NCBI GenBank assembly: GCA_027335515.1
Contig: DAHWHT010000272.1
Location: forward strand, 1-16,149
Source of the DNA: Clostridia bacterium
GTDB lineage: Bacteria > Bacillota_E > RBS10-35 > JAJYVN01
Length of the DNA stretch: 16,149 nucleotides
Direction: 5' to 3'
A program made the translations under genes and the position numbers. Positions 6,596-14,096 of the stretch are shown here, piece after piece. Position 1 is the first letter of the stretch. Every line of letters begins with the position of its first letter. The notes under the pieces are model-generated. The model was given only the letters and a program-made list of their open reading frames with translations. It had not been told where the DNA came from and made no database searches.

Positions 6596-7171
6596 TCAGC
6601 CCGCATGAAACCAGACCGGTGGCGGCGCGGCATCGGCCCGTCGCAACCGCCCCAGATAGTAGCGCCACGTCGCCGTGGACCAAATCCCAGTCCGGGTGAT
6701 GACCGGTTCCACGGACACCACGGCGCCATAGCGATCGATGAACACCATGCTCGGCAACGTCACGACCCCGTAGCGCGCGGCCACCGCACCGTTGGCGTCC
6801 ACCAGCACCGGCACACCCGTGCGAACGCCCTGCAGCTGCTGGCGCACCCACTCCGTGGACTGGCGCTCCTGCACGGCGACGATGTGCAGGCCGGGCCCGG
6901 CCGCCGCCTGCCATCGCCGCAGGACCGCCCAGTCCGGATCGCAGATGGTGCAGGCCAGCGTACCGAAGCGCAGGACCACGTCCCCGCCGCCCAGGGAGGA
7001 CAGCGAGTGCACCCGGCCTCGCAGGTCGGGCAGGGCAAACGCGGGCGCCGGCCGGCCCAGCGGCGCCGCCACCGCCGTGCGCCGGAGAACCACGACGCAG
7101 GCCGCTCCGACGGCGACCGTGATCAGCGCCCCGACCATCCAGGCGCGCCAGCGGCGTCTGCGGTTCGTCAT
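6596..7171 (-). CDS. Membrane-anchored thioredoxin-like protein (TlpA/ResA-like, CTIC motif)
   Basis: Predicted extracytoplasmic thiol-disulfide oxidoreductase of 191 aa. An arginine-rich N-terminus (MTNRRRRWRAW) and one membrane helix (about 11-29) anchor a thioredoxin/redoxin domain. It has the APAFALPDLRGR entry strand (42-53), the RFGTLACTICDPDW active site (C74, C77) and the cis-proline in VVTLPSMVFID (P140). The CTIC dipeptide is unlike the CEPC of ResA or the CPTC of CcmG, so the redox potential may differ. The ATG at 7171 has AGGA about six bases upstream. It lies 92 bases before ccmH and after a second thioredoxin-like gene. It probably takes part in keeping CcmH or apocytochrome cysteines reduced, but it could instead be a general disulfide reductase or a copper-chaperone-like redoxin. 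Confidence 0.85.
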   Translation of the reverse strand: MTNRRRRWRAWMVGALITVAVGAACVVVLRRTAVAAPLGRPAPAFALPDLRGRVHSLSSLGGGDVVLRFGTLACTICDPDWAVLRRWQAAAGPGLHIVAVQERQSTEWVRQQLQGVRTGVPVLVDANGAVAARYGVVTLPSMVFIDRYGAVVSVEPVITRTGIWSTATWRYYLGRLRRADAAPPPVWFHAG

Positions 7172-7272
7172 CGCATTCCTACCCCCACGGCCCGGCCGCC
7201 GTTGCCCATCCGCCGCAACGCGCCCCCCGGATTCCGACCACCCGCCACGCCCGCGCGCGCCCTGCGCCCACC

Positions 7273-8622
7273 CTACCCCGCTGGCCATGCCGCCGTCGAC
7301 GGCAGCCACCGCCAGGGTCCGGCGGCCGACCCTTGGCGATACACGTCGCCATCCGGGGCGGCCGTCCACACAACGCCCCGAGTGGTCACCGCCAATCCCG
7401 CCAGGGCGCGCGCCGGACTGCCGGCCAGGCGCACCACCGCGCGGTGCCCCCCGGACGGCACCCGATACAAGCCGCCTGGGCCGGCCAGTATGGGGTACGA
7501 TCCGCCCGCGTAGGCGACCGCCGCCGCATCCAGGGACACCCGTCCGGTCAGGGCCGTCACCGGTGCCGAAAAAGACCCGGAAGGTTGCGCGGTCGTGGTC
7601 AGATCGCGCACCAGCCAATGCCGGCCCCCGTCGGCCGACTCGCAGATTCCGCCCGCGAAGGCGACCGTCACCTGCCCACCCTGCACCGCCAGGCCGCGCG
7701 CCGACCGACAGACCCCCGGCGCGACCCCCGGCGCGGTTGGCCGGAAGGCCCCGGTGCCCACGGCCCGCCACAACCGCCCCGCGGACCAGGCAAACCACGT
7801 CGGCCGGGACCCCGGCGTGGCGGCAAGCGCACGGGGCAGGGACGGCAGGCCGCCGTTACCGGCCACGGCCGTCCAGCGCCGCCCGCCGTCGGCAGAGCGG
7901 AGCAGCCCGGCGCCCCGCCCGGCCGCCAGGGCCTGCCCAGCCGCAAACACCATGGAACGGACCCCCGCCGGCACCGCGGCCCGCCGCCACGGGCCGGCGC
8001 CCGTCTGCGACCGCGACCAGACGCCGGGACGCGTCCCGGAAAGCACCAACCAGACACGGCCGGCGCCCACCGCCAGCGCGGCAACGCGATCCCCGCTGGA
8101 AAGCGGCGCCACGGGGACCCCGCCGGCCGGGCGCCCGGCGACCCGACGAAAATCGCGCTGCAGCTGGCCGAAGCGGAGGGCGCCGACGGTGTGCAGGCGG
8201 GCCGTGCCGTGCGGACCAATCCACCAGTCCTCGGGCACACCCCGCAATCCGTAGGCTCGAGCCACCAAGCCGCTGCCATCGCGCAGGTTCGGATAGGTCA
8301 GAGAAAACCGCTGCACAAAACCGAACAGGGCGGCCTGCGGCTCACGCCAGTCGATCCCCACGACATCGATCCGGCCGGCATAGCGTTGCGCGAAGGTGCG
8401 CAGGACCGGCGTGTCGGCCCGGCACACCTCGCACCAGCTGGCCCAGAAATCCAGCAGCACGATGTGCCCCCGCCTCGCGCGCAACGACCAGCGGCGGCCG
8501 TTGGCCGTCACCAGGGTGAAGCCGGGCGCCGAGCGGCCGACCTTGGCCCCCGCGCGCTGATAGGCGTATACGGCGAACACGGTTGCCACGATCACCAACA
8601 GCGCCGCCACGCGCGCCCGCAC
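7273..8622 (-). CDS. CcmG/TlpA-like thioredoxin fused to an Asp-box (BNR-like) repeat domain
   Basis: The 449-aa protein joins two parts. Residues 5-22 are a membrane anchor. Residues about 28-160 are a TlpA/CcmG-type thioredoxin fold with APGFTL, LDFWASWCEVCR (C64, C67) and GVPEDWW (P130), which recalls the GVPETF cis-proline loop of CcmG. Residues about 170-449 contain Asp-box sequences SADGGRRW (243-250) and SADGGRHW (329-336), with degenerate repeats near 203-212 and the C-terminus. These are typical of BNR, sortilin or Ycf48-like beta-propellers. Both domains would face outside the cytoplasmic membrane. The GTG at 8622 follows queA by 30 bases behind a G-rich stretch. It probably acts as the CcmG reductant; the propeller may bind a partner protein or the wall. 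The fusion is unusual. Confidence 0.85.
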   Translation of the reverse strand: MRARVAALLVIVATVFAVYAYQRAGAKVGRSAPGFTLVTANGRRWSLRARRGHIVLLDFWASWCEVCRADTPVLRTFAQRYAGRIDVVGIDWREPQAALFGFVQRFSLTYPNLRDGSGLVARAYGLRGVPEDWWIGPHGTARLHTVGALRFGQLQRDFRRVAGRPAGGVPVAPLSSGDRVAALAVGAGRVWLVLSGTRPGVWSRSQTGAGPWRRAAVPAGVRSMVFAAGQALAAGRGAGLLRSADGGRRWTAVAGNGGLPSLPRALAATPGSRPTWFAWSAGRLWRAVGTGAFRPTAPGVAPGVCRSARGLAVQGGQVTVAFAGGICESADGGRHWLVRDLTTTAQPSGSFSAPVTALTGRVSLDAAAVAYAGGSYPILAGPGGLYRVPSGGHRAVVRLAGSPARALAGLAVTTRGVVWTAAPDGDVYRQGSAAGPWRWLPSTAAWPAG

Positions 8623-8652
8623 CCCCGCCCCGCCCCCCCACCGGCCCCGATG

Positions 8653-9690
8653 TCACAGAATCAGCATCGCGTCGCCGAAGCTGAAAAAGCGATACCCCAA
8701 ACGGACGGCCTCCCGGTAGGCCGCCAGAACCCGCTCCCGACCGGCGAAGGCGCAGACGAGGACCAGCAGGGTGCTGCGCGGCAGGTGAAAGTTGGTCAAC
8801 AGCGCGTCCACCACCGCAAACGGCCGCCCCGGGGTGATGTAGAGGTCGGTCCAGCCGCTGCCGGCGCGCACCCGGCCGTCCGGTGCGGCGCATGCCTCAA
8901 GGGTGCGCACCGCGGTCGTGCCCACCGCCACCACCCGGCGCCCCGATTGCCGGGCCGCACCCACGGCGAGCGCGGTGGCCGCAGGCAAGTCGAACCACTC
9001 GGCGTGCATGGTGTGGTCCTCAATGCGCGCGGCGGCAAGCGGGCGGAAGGTTCCCAGCCCCACGTGCAGCGTCAGGCCGGCGGTCCGCACCCCGGCGCCG
9101 TCCAGCCGCTCCAGCAACTCCCGGGTGAAGTGCAGGCCGGCCGTCGGCGCGGCGGCCGAACCCTCCACGCGCCCGTACACCGTCTGGTAACGCTCCGGAT
9201 CCCGCAGGGGCGCCCGGATGTAGGGCGGCAGGGGCACTGCGCCGTATGCCTGCAGGGACGCTCCGGCCTCTGCGGGCACGCCCAGCCGCACGACACCGTC
9301 CTCCAACCGCGCCAGGATCCGCAGGCGCGCCGGCGGTAGGACCAGGCCGTCCGGAGGCACCAGGGTCAACCACTCACCGGGGCGGGCGCGGCGCGCGGGT
9401 CGTGCCAGGGCCAGCCACTCCCGCTCACCCCCGTCCGGACGCAGCAGCAGCAACTCCATCTGCCCACCGCTTTCACGGCGGGCGCGCAACCTGGCCGGTC
9501 GCACCCGTGTGTCGTTGACCACCAACACATCACCGCGTCCCAACAGCCGCGGCAGGTCAAAGACGTGGTGGTGCTCCAGCCGCCCGTCCGTGCGGTGCAG
9601 CACCAGCAGGCGCGCCTGGTCGCGGCGGGCCAAGGGTTCTTGTGCAATCCGTTCGGGTGGAAGTTCGTAGTCAAAGGCGGCCGTATCCAA
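8653..9690 (-). CDS. queA: S-adenosylmethionine:tRNA ribosyltransferase-isomerase QueA
   Basis: Transfers and isomerises the ribosyl moiety of SAM onto preQ1-tRNA to make epoxyqueuosine, the step after Tgt. The 345-aa length is typical. Family motifs in order are YELPPERIAQEPLARRDQAR (8-27), VVNDTRVRPARL, AAPTAGLHFT, LHVGLGTFRP, MHAEWFDL, VAVGTTAVRTLE, DLYITPGRPF, LLTNFHLPRSTLLVLVCAFAG, and YRFFSFGDAMLI at the end. The TTG start at 9690 gives MDTAAFDYELPPERIAQ, as expected for the family. An AGGAGG lies 12 bases upstream, a rather long spacing. A promoter candidate is at 9737-9766. In many Firmicutes queA lies directly upstream of tgt; here about 5.9 kb of cytochrome c maturation genes separates them. 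Confidence 0.97.
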   Translation of the reverse strand: MDTAAFDYELPPERIAQEPLARRDQARLLVLHRTDGRLEHHHVFDLPRLLGRGDVLVVNDTRVRPARLRARRESGGQMELLLLRPDGGEREWLALARPARRARPGEWLTLVPPDGLVLPPARLRILARLEDGVVRLGVPAEAGASLQAYGAVPLPPYIRAPLRDPERYQTVYGRVEGSAAAPTAGLHFTRELLERLDGAGVRTAGLTLHVGLGTFRPLAAARIEDHTMHAEWFDLPAATALAVGAARQSGRRVVAVGTTAVRTLEACAAPDGRVRAGSGWTDLYITPGRPFAVVDALLTNFHLPRSTLLVLVCAFAGRERVLAAYREAVRLGYRFFSFGDAMLIL

Positions 9691-9736
9691 GCCCCGCGCC
9701 GTCCTCCTGCCGCAGTGGCACCCACCGCACCCACGC

Positions 9737-9766
9737 AGTCTAGCGCACGGTCGCGCATCCAGCCAA
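9737..9766 (-). promoter_or_regulatory. Predicted sigma-A-type promoter of queA
   Basis: On the minus strand TTGGCT (9761-9766) is followed after 18 bases by TAGACT (9737-9742), giving a predicted start near 9729 and a leader of about 40 bases. It sits in the 90-base gap after rsgI, so queA and the cytochrome block could be expressed independently of sigI-rsgI. Confidence 0.5.
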
Positions 9767-9780
9767 CGCCGCGCCGGGGA

Positions 9781-11337
9781 TCAGGACGGCGGCCCGGCCA
9801 GCATGGGCCAAAACGGATTGGCCGGCAGCGGCAGCCGTTGGGACCGACGGGAGGCCCGCTCCTGGGTCGAAATCTGAAGCGACCCGGCCGACGACGCGTC
9901 GGACGCTGCGCCGCCGGTTTGCGCCGCAGGGTTCGCAGATGCCGAAAGACCGCTCGCGGCAGCGTCTCGCTTTGCCTGACGGGCCAGTCGTTTGGCGGCC
10001 GCCTTGGCCTTTTCCGCCGCCCGCCTGGCTGCCTTGCGGGCCTTGGCCTTCGCCTTGGCGATCGCCTTGGCCTTGGCCTTGGCCGCGGCTTGCCGATTCT
10101 TGGAGGACGTATGCGCCTTGCCGGGTTGCGCTTTGCCTCCGTCGCCATGGCTCGTGTCCCCGGACACCTTGTTTGCCTTGTGCCACCAGAGCTGCCCCAG
10201 TCGCCGCAGCAGGCTCTCAACGCGACCGGGGCGCGACTGCGGTGGTGCGGATGTGCCGCCGGGCGTCGGACGCGCGCCCGACGCGCTGGCGGAAGAGCCC
10301 ACCCCTACGCCCGGACCGAGGGGCGGCACGACACCCCCTCGCAGCCCACGCTTGTCGGCCGCACCGCGGCCAGGCTTCGGCGCCGAATTGGACTTGCGCG
10401 CGGCCTGGCCGCCGGTGGACGGCGGCGTGGAAACCGCGTGCATCATGCGCACCAACTGCGCGGTGCTGGCGCCATGCCGCGCGGCGTTCACCACCGCCCG
10501 CAACTCCGTGGGATCCTGCCCGGCATACGCCTGCAGCACCGCGGCGACCGCCGAAGGGGGTATACCCGCCTTTTCGATGCCGTCGGAGACCGACTTGCGA
10601 AAGTCGTTCGCCTGCGCGTGCAACCCGGCCTGTGTCAACCCCTGGTAGACCGCCCAACGACCGACGCTCAATCCGGCGCGGCTCGCCTGCGGCACCGCCG
10701 CGGCGGGAGCGGAGACCACGTCGACCGGAGTCGACACGTGGCGCCGGGCAAGGAAGGCAGACGCACTCGCCCGCCCGTCCGCCACCCCGCTGGTCACCGC
10801 GGAGGGAACGCTCTGCTGGCGATACACCGCCGGGGCGACCGTCACCAGGATCGCCTGCGCACTGGCCGGCCGCAGATAGCCATCGGCCGCGGCCCGCTGC
10901 ACGAGCAGATCAATGGCCCTGCTCACCGGCAGCCCGCGGAGGTTCACCTGACCCAACACGCGCTGGGCGGAGGTGTCGATCGGGGTCGCGGCGATGACGC
11001 GCCCCGCGGAGTTCACCGCCAGTTGCACGCTGGGCCGCGCGTCGATGGAAACGACCGCCGCCACGTGGGCGGACGCCACCCCGGAAGCCAGGAGTCCCCC
11101 GGCGACGATCGAGGCGGTGGACACCGAGGCAATCCACCAGCGAAGCCGCGTGGAGCGCCAGCCGCCGACGGCCGCGGGCGCCACCCAGACTTCGTCCCCG
11201 GCTGCCCACCCGGGCAGGGCGCGAACCCGCACGAACCGCCCATCCGCCAACACCAGGGCGCCGCGACCGCGGACGCGCAGGACCACACCGGGGGACCGCG
11301 GGCCCGAGTCGTTGTGGTCATCCATTCTCCGCGCCAC
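9781..11337 (-). CDS. rsgI: Anti-sigma-I factor RsgI-like protein, single-pass membrane
   Basis: Predicted 518-aa transmembrane anti-sigma factor that would hold SigI inactive. Residues about 15-55 form the cytoplasmic RsgI N-terminal domain (GVVLRVRGRGALVLADGRFVRVR). One helix spans about 67-90. The region after the membrane begins VVSIDARPSVQLAVN (95-109) and continues to about 170, as in RsgI proteins. Residues 222-258 (GLSVGRWAVYQGL onward) resemble another conserved RsgI stretch. Then come a Ser/Pro/Gly-rich linker, an Ala/Lys/Arg-rich segment (413-459) and a disordered tail; no carbohydrate-binding module is seen. The Asn-Pro bond at which clostridial RsgI is reported to self-cleave reads Arg-Pro here (R101-P102). 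The start is GTG at 11337 or ATG at 11325. The gene follows sigI by 90 bases. Confidence 0.88.
   Translation of the reverse strand: MARRMDDHNDSGPRSPGVVLRVRGRGALVLADGRFVRVRALPGWAAGDEVWVAPAAVGGWRSTRLRWWIASVSTASIVAGGLLASGVASAHVAAVVSIDARPSVQLAVNSAGRVIAATPIDTSAQRVLGQVNLRGLPVSRAIDLLVQRAAADGYLRPASAQAILVTVAPAVYRQQSVPSAVTSGVADGRASASAFLARRHVSTPVDVVSAPAAAVPQASRAGLSVGRWAVYQGLTQAGLHAQANDFRKSVSDGIEKAGIPPSAVAAVLQAYAGQDPTELRAVVNAARHGASTAQLVRMMHAVSTPPSTGGQAARKSNSAPKPGRGAADKRGLRGGVVPPLGPGVGVGSSASASGARPTPGGTSAPPQSRPGRVESLLRRLGQLWWHKANKVSGDTSHGDGGKAQPGKAHTSSKNRQAAAKAKAKAIAKAKAKARKAARRAAEKAKAAAKRLARQAKRDAAASGLSASANPAAQTGGAASDASSAGSLQISTQERASRRSQRLPLPANPFWPMLAGPPS
10031..10090. repeat. Degenerate hexanucleotide repeat in rsgI encoding the Lys-Ala tract
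   Basis: Plus-strand units of GCCTTG, some degenerate, run through this stretch. In the rsgI frame (minus strand) they read as CAAGGC and encode alternating Lys and Ala. It is a low-complexity coding repeat that could expand or contract in frame. Confidence 0.7.
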
Positions 11338-11427
11338 CGTCCATCGCCATCCTCTGCGCCGTGCGCCCTCTTGAGCCGTTCACCCGGGGCGTCCGCCATC
11401 CAGTTGCGTCCGGGACCACGGTCCGCG

Positions 11428-12174
11428 CTAAGCCCCCGGCACGTATGCGCGCAGGCTGTGGAGGCCCTCGATCAGGATCACCGCGACCGCGATAATGAAC
11501 TTCCGCTGGCGTTCCAGAGTCTTGCGGCTGACGCCAAACTCCGGCCGTCCTTCCAACTCCCGCAGCGGCAGCGACCGGTGCGCCCGCAGGTGGGCGCTCC
11601 AGCGCGGATCCTCCGCGATGGCCTTGGCAACCGCCACGGCACGCTGCCGGGCGTCGGCGTGCTGCGGACTCTGGCGCACGAGGTCCGCCAGGCTGATGCC
11701 GTAGGCGCGCAAACAGACCTCGAACTCGCCGATTTCGGCCCGCCGGTCCTCCGCCATCCGCCGATCGCGGTCGATCTCCTGGGCACGGTGCAACTCCACC
11801 GGGCTCCAGGCGGCGCCTTCTTCATCCTCTTGCTCCAACTCGCTGAAGGGTGTTTCGCGTCGACCGGCCTCCCGCCGAAAATAGTCAATGAGGCGGCGAC
11901 GGATGACCATTTCGGCGAAGGCCGCAAACGATGCCCCGGATCCCGATCGGTAACGGTCGATCGCCTCGTTGAGCGCCACAAGTCCAACGCTCACCTCGTC
12001 GTCCCGACCCACACGCAGGTACCGCCCACAGACGCGTGCCCCGACACGCAGCACCAGCGGGGTATGCTCGGCGATCAGCGCGTCCCGAACCGCACGCTCC
12101 CCGGCCTGGGCGGCCTGAAGCCGATCCTCGAGGACGGCCCCACCCGGCTGTTCCGCCTTCCGGGGGCGAAGCAC
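11428..12174 (-). CDS. sigI: RNA polymerase sigma factor SigI
   Basis: A 248-aa sigma-70-family factor of the SigI group; B. subtilis SigI is about the same size. Sigma region 2 is seen from DALIAEHTPLVLRV through DEVSVGLVALNEAIDRY to FAEMVIRRRLIDYFRRE. The C-terminal SigI-specific domain is seen as FEVCLRAYGISLADLVRQSP and GVSRKTLERQRKFIIAVAVIL, the latter the likely DNA-binding helix. I chose the GTG at 12174 because GGAGGT lies exactly six bases upstream; the frame is open to a TTG at 12246, but those 24 residues are unlike the family N-terminus. rsgI follows, so this is the usual sigma/anti-sigma pair. A SigI-type promoter candidate lies at 12203-12230. Known SigI systems respond to heat (B. 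subtilis) or polysaccharides (C. thermocellum); the signal here is unknown. Confidence 0.93.
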   Translation of the reverse strand: MLRPRKAEQPGGAVLEDRLQAAQAGERAVRDALIAEHTPLVLRVGARVCGRYLRVGRDDEVSVGLVALNEAIDRYRSGSGASFAAFAEMVIRRRLIDYFRREAGRRETPFSELEQEDEEGAAWSPVELHRAQEIDRDRRMAEDRRAEIGEFEVCLRAYGISLADLVRQSPQHADARQRAVAVAKAIAEDPRWSAHLRAHRSLPLRELEGRPEFGVSRKTLERQRKFIIAVAVILIEGLHSLRAYVPGA

Positions 12175-12202
12175 CCGGCCACCTCCGCCCTCATCACCAA
12201 AG

Positions 12203-12230
12203 TTCGATCGCACGGAGCTTCTTATGGGGG
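12203..12230 (-). promoter_or_regulatory. Possible SigI-dependent autoregulatory promoter of sigI
   Basis: On the minus strand GCCCCC ends its C-run at 12226 and CGAA lies at 12203-12206, 19 bases further on. As I recall, SigI promoters have a C-rich -35 (ACCCCC-like) and a CGAA -10. The site is about 30 bases before the GTG and its SD, a sensible place for a start, and is unusually AT-rich for the window. Spacing and consensus are from memory. Confidence 0.35.
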
Positions 12231-12261
12231 CAGCATAAACTGCCAATGCCGCATTCTTCTT

Positions 12262-13311
12262 CTAAAGCAACGCCCGAGGTTGCGGGCCCTGCGCCGCCGC
12301 ACCGTCGGCGGGGGGGCGTATCCCGAGGTGTGCGTACGCGCGGGCGGTCAGCACCCGGCCGCGTGTGGTCCGCTGCAAAAATCCCAACTGCATCAGATAC
12401 GGCTCGACCACGTCCTCGAGCGTGGTCGCCTCTTCACCCGAAGCGGCCGAGAGGGTCGCAATGCCCACCGGACCGCCCGCATACGCATCCACCATCAGGC
12501 GCAGCAAGCGCCGATCCGAAGGATCCAGGCCGCGCGCGTCGATTTCAAGGAACGCGAACGCGCGCTCCGCCACCTGCGCGTCGATGCGGCCCCGGCCGTG
12601 GACCTGGGCGAAGTCGCGCAGGTTGCGCAGGAGGCGGTTGGCCACCCGCGCGGTGCCGCGCCCGCGGCGGGCGATCTCCGCCGCGCCGGCGTCGTCCAAT
12701 TCCACCCCGAGCACCCGGGCCGATCGCCGCACGATCCGCCCCAGATCGGCCTCGTCATAGTACTCCAGACGTTCCACGATCCCGAAGCGGTCCCGCAGCG
12801 GCTGGGTCAGCGCTCCGGCACGCGTCGTGGCGCCGCAGAGGGTGAAACGGGGCAGGTCCAACCGCAGGCTGCGGGCACTGGGCCCCTTCCCCAGGACGAT
12901 GTCAATGGCGAAGTCCTCCATGGCCGGATACAGCACTTCCTCCACCTGCCGGCCCAGCCGATGGATCTCGTCGATAAACAGGATGTCTCCCGCCTCAAGG
13001 TTGGTCAGGATCGCCGCCAGGTCGCCCGGCCGCTCGATCGCGGGTCCGGACGTCACACGGATCGCCCCCCCGAGTTCGTGCGCGAGGATGTGGGCAAGGG
13101 TGGTCTTGCCCAGTCCGGGCGGACCATACAAGAGCACATGGTCCAGGGGTTCCTTTCTGGCCCGCGCGGCGCGAATCGCCAGTTCCAGGTGCCCGCGCAC
13201 CCGCGATTGACCGACAAAGTCCGCAAGGCAGCTGGGACGGAGCACCTGCTCCAGTTCCGGCTCGTCGGTCTCCCCGCCCTGGGACTCCGGCGCGACCCGC
13301 CGTTCCGCCAT
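12262..13311 (-). CDS. ruvB: Holliday junction branch migration DNA helicase RuvB
   Basis: The hexameric AAA+ motor that drives Holliday junction branch migration with RuvA. The 349-aa protein has [12 protein letters not shown] (24-35), Walker A GPPGLGKT (63-70), Walker [12 protein letters not shown] (110-120), the sensor region LCGATTRAG, the arginine-finger region [12 protein letters not shown], and the C-terminal winged-helix part from [15 protein letters not shown] to [16 protein letters not shown]. The ATG at 13311 has AGGAG about six bases upstream. ruvB is separated from ruvA by 197 bases that contain the second copy of the structured leader, so its expression may be controlled apart from ruvA. 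sigI begins shortly downstream, its TTG-extended frame only 15 bases away. Confidence 0.97.
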   Translation of the reverse strand: MAERRVAPESQGGETDEPELEQVLRPSCLADFVGQSRVRGHLELAIRAARARKEPLDHVLLYGPPGLGKTTLAHILAHELGGAIRVTSGPAIERPGDLAAILTNLEAGDILFIDEIHRLGRQVEEVLYPAMEDFAIDIVLGKGPSARSLRLDLPRFTLCGATTRAGALTQPLRDRFGIVERLEYYDEADLGRIVRRSARVLGVELDDAGAAEIARRGRGTARVANRLLRNLRDFAQVHGRGRIDAQVAERAFAFLEIDARGLDPSDRRLLRLMVDAYAGGPVGIATLSAASGEEATTLEDVVEPYLMQLGFLQRTTRGRVLTARAYAHLGIRPPADGAAAQGPQPRALL

Positions 13312-13320
13312 TGCTTCTCC

Positions 13321-13439
13321 TGGTAGAGAAAATGTGTACCAACCGACCGCTCGGTCTTCCACACGTCCGCCCGACCAGGATTCCGCCCCTTTCGGCCTTG
13401 GATTTGCCCCTTCTTGCGGAGCGCAGGCGACAGACGGAC
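13321..13439 (-). promoter_or_regulatory. Candidate structured leader RNA of ruvB, copy 2 of a two-copy element
   Basis: Second copy of the ccmF leader element, in the same orientation relative to its gene and ending at the ruvB Shine-Dalgarno. The closing stem GUCCGUCUG (13439-13431) with CGGGCGGAC (13373-13365) is unchanged. The inner hairpin becomes GCUCC (13422-13418) with GGGGC (13410-13406) around a seven-base loop: a G-C pair of copy 1 becomes G-U and the helix survives. The second arm keeps AUC/GGU and AGG/CCU with a two-base bulge instead of one. Function unknown. Confidence 0.55.
13329..13364 (-). terminator. Terminator-like attenuator hairpin in the ruvB leader
   Basis: Minus-strand hairpin GACCGA-GCGG-UCGGUU with an outer GUGU/ACAC helix (13364-13334), then AUUUUCUCU, then the SD of ruvB. 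It differs from the ccmF copy in the last loop base and in one base of the internal loop. The U-tract is short and the stem imperfect. Confidence 0.3.
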
Positions 13440-13508
13440 CCCGCGCCGCGGATCGGGCACCGCGGTGCGCCGCGCCCACCCCCGAATGCGCAAGCGGCCG
13501 GCCGCCGG

Positions 13509-14096
13509 TCAGCGCCCGGCCCCCAGGCCGCGGAGCGCCGCGCGCACCAGGGATGCGGCGTCGGCGCCGGGTGACGAGGCGGAAAGCACGGCGCTTGCCG
13601 CATCGGCGGGCGCGTAGCCGAGGGCCACGAGGGCCGCGCGCGCCTCCGCCTGAGGACCATCGCCGCCTGAGTCGGCCAACGCCGCGTCCACCGCAGGCGC
13701 CAGTTGACCGCGAAGTTCCAGAATCAGCCGTTGGGCGGTCTTCCGTCCGACCCCGGAGACGCGGCAGAGGGCGGCCACGTCCTCCGCCTCCAGGGTCCGC
13801 GACAACGCGGCGGGGGTCAGAGCGGAAAGCACCGCCAACGCCAGCTTTGGGCCCACACCGGTCACACCGGTCAGGGCTCCGAAGGCATCGCGCTCCGCTT
13901 CGTCGCAAAAGCCAAACAGCGTGGCGCCGTCTTCCCGCAGCACCAGGCTGGTCAACAAGCGCACCGGCGCCCCCGGAGCCGGCATGGCCGCAGCGGCGTG
14001 GCCCGACACCAGGAGGTGGAAGCCGATGCCCCCGACGTCCACATCCACCCACGACCCACCACGGGCTGCAACCTGACCGCACAGAAATGCGATCAC
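13509..14096 (-). CDS. ruvA: Holliday junction branch migration protein RuvA
   Basis: RuvA binds the Holliday junction as a tetramer and loads RuvB. The 195-aa protein starts with the OB-fold domain (MIAFLCGQV to [13 protein letters not shown]). It has two helix-hairpin-helix DNA-binding motifs, [15 protein letters not shown] and [15 protein letters not shown], and a C-terminal three-helix domain ([20 protein letters not shown]) that contacts RuvB. The GTG start at 14096 overlaps the ruvC stop by four bases (GTGA), which implies translational coupling. The length is close to the usual 190-205 aa. Downstream, before ruvB, lies an intergenic region with a 12-base palindrome (13457-13468) and the structured leader element. 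Confidence 0.96.
   Translation of the reverse strand: MIAFLCGQVAARGGSWVDVDVGGIGFHLLVSGHAAAAMPAPGAPVRLLTSLVLREDGATLFGFCDEAERDAFGALTGVTGVGPKLALAVLSALTPAALSRTLEAEDVAALCRVSGVGRKTAQRLILELRGQLAPAVDAALADSGGDGPQAEARAALVALGYAPADAASAVLSASSPGADAASLVRAALRGLGAGR

Noticed and set aside
9565..13326. A plus-strand open frame of 1253 codons opposite queA, rsgI, sigI and ruvB
   Set aside because: Its translation is Arg/Pro/Gly/His-rich with no domain, it lies antisense to four recognisable genes, and stop codons are rare by chance in DNA this GC-rich.
13457..13468. Palindrome GCACCGCGGTGC as a regulator binding site between ruvA and ruvB
   Set aside because: Short GC palindromes are frequent by chance here; it does not occur in the ccmF leader region and I know no regulator with this site.
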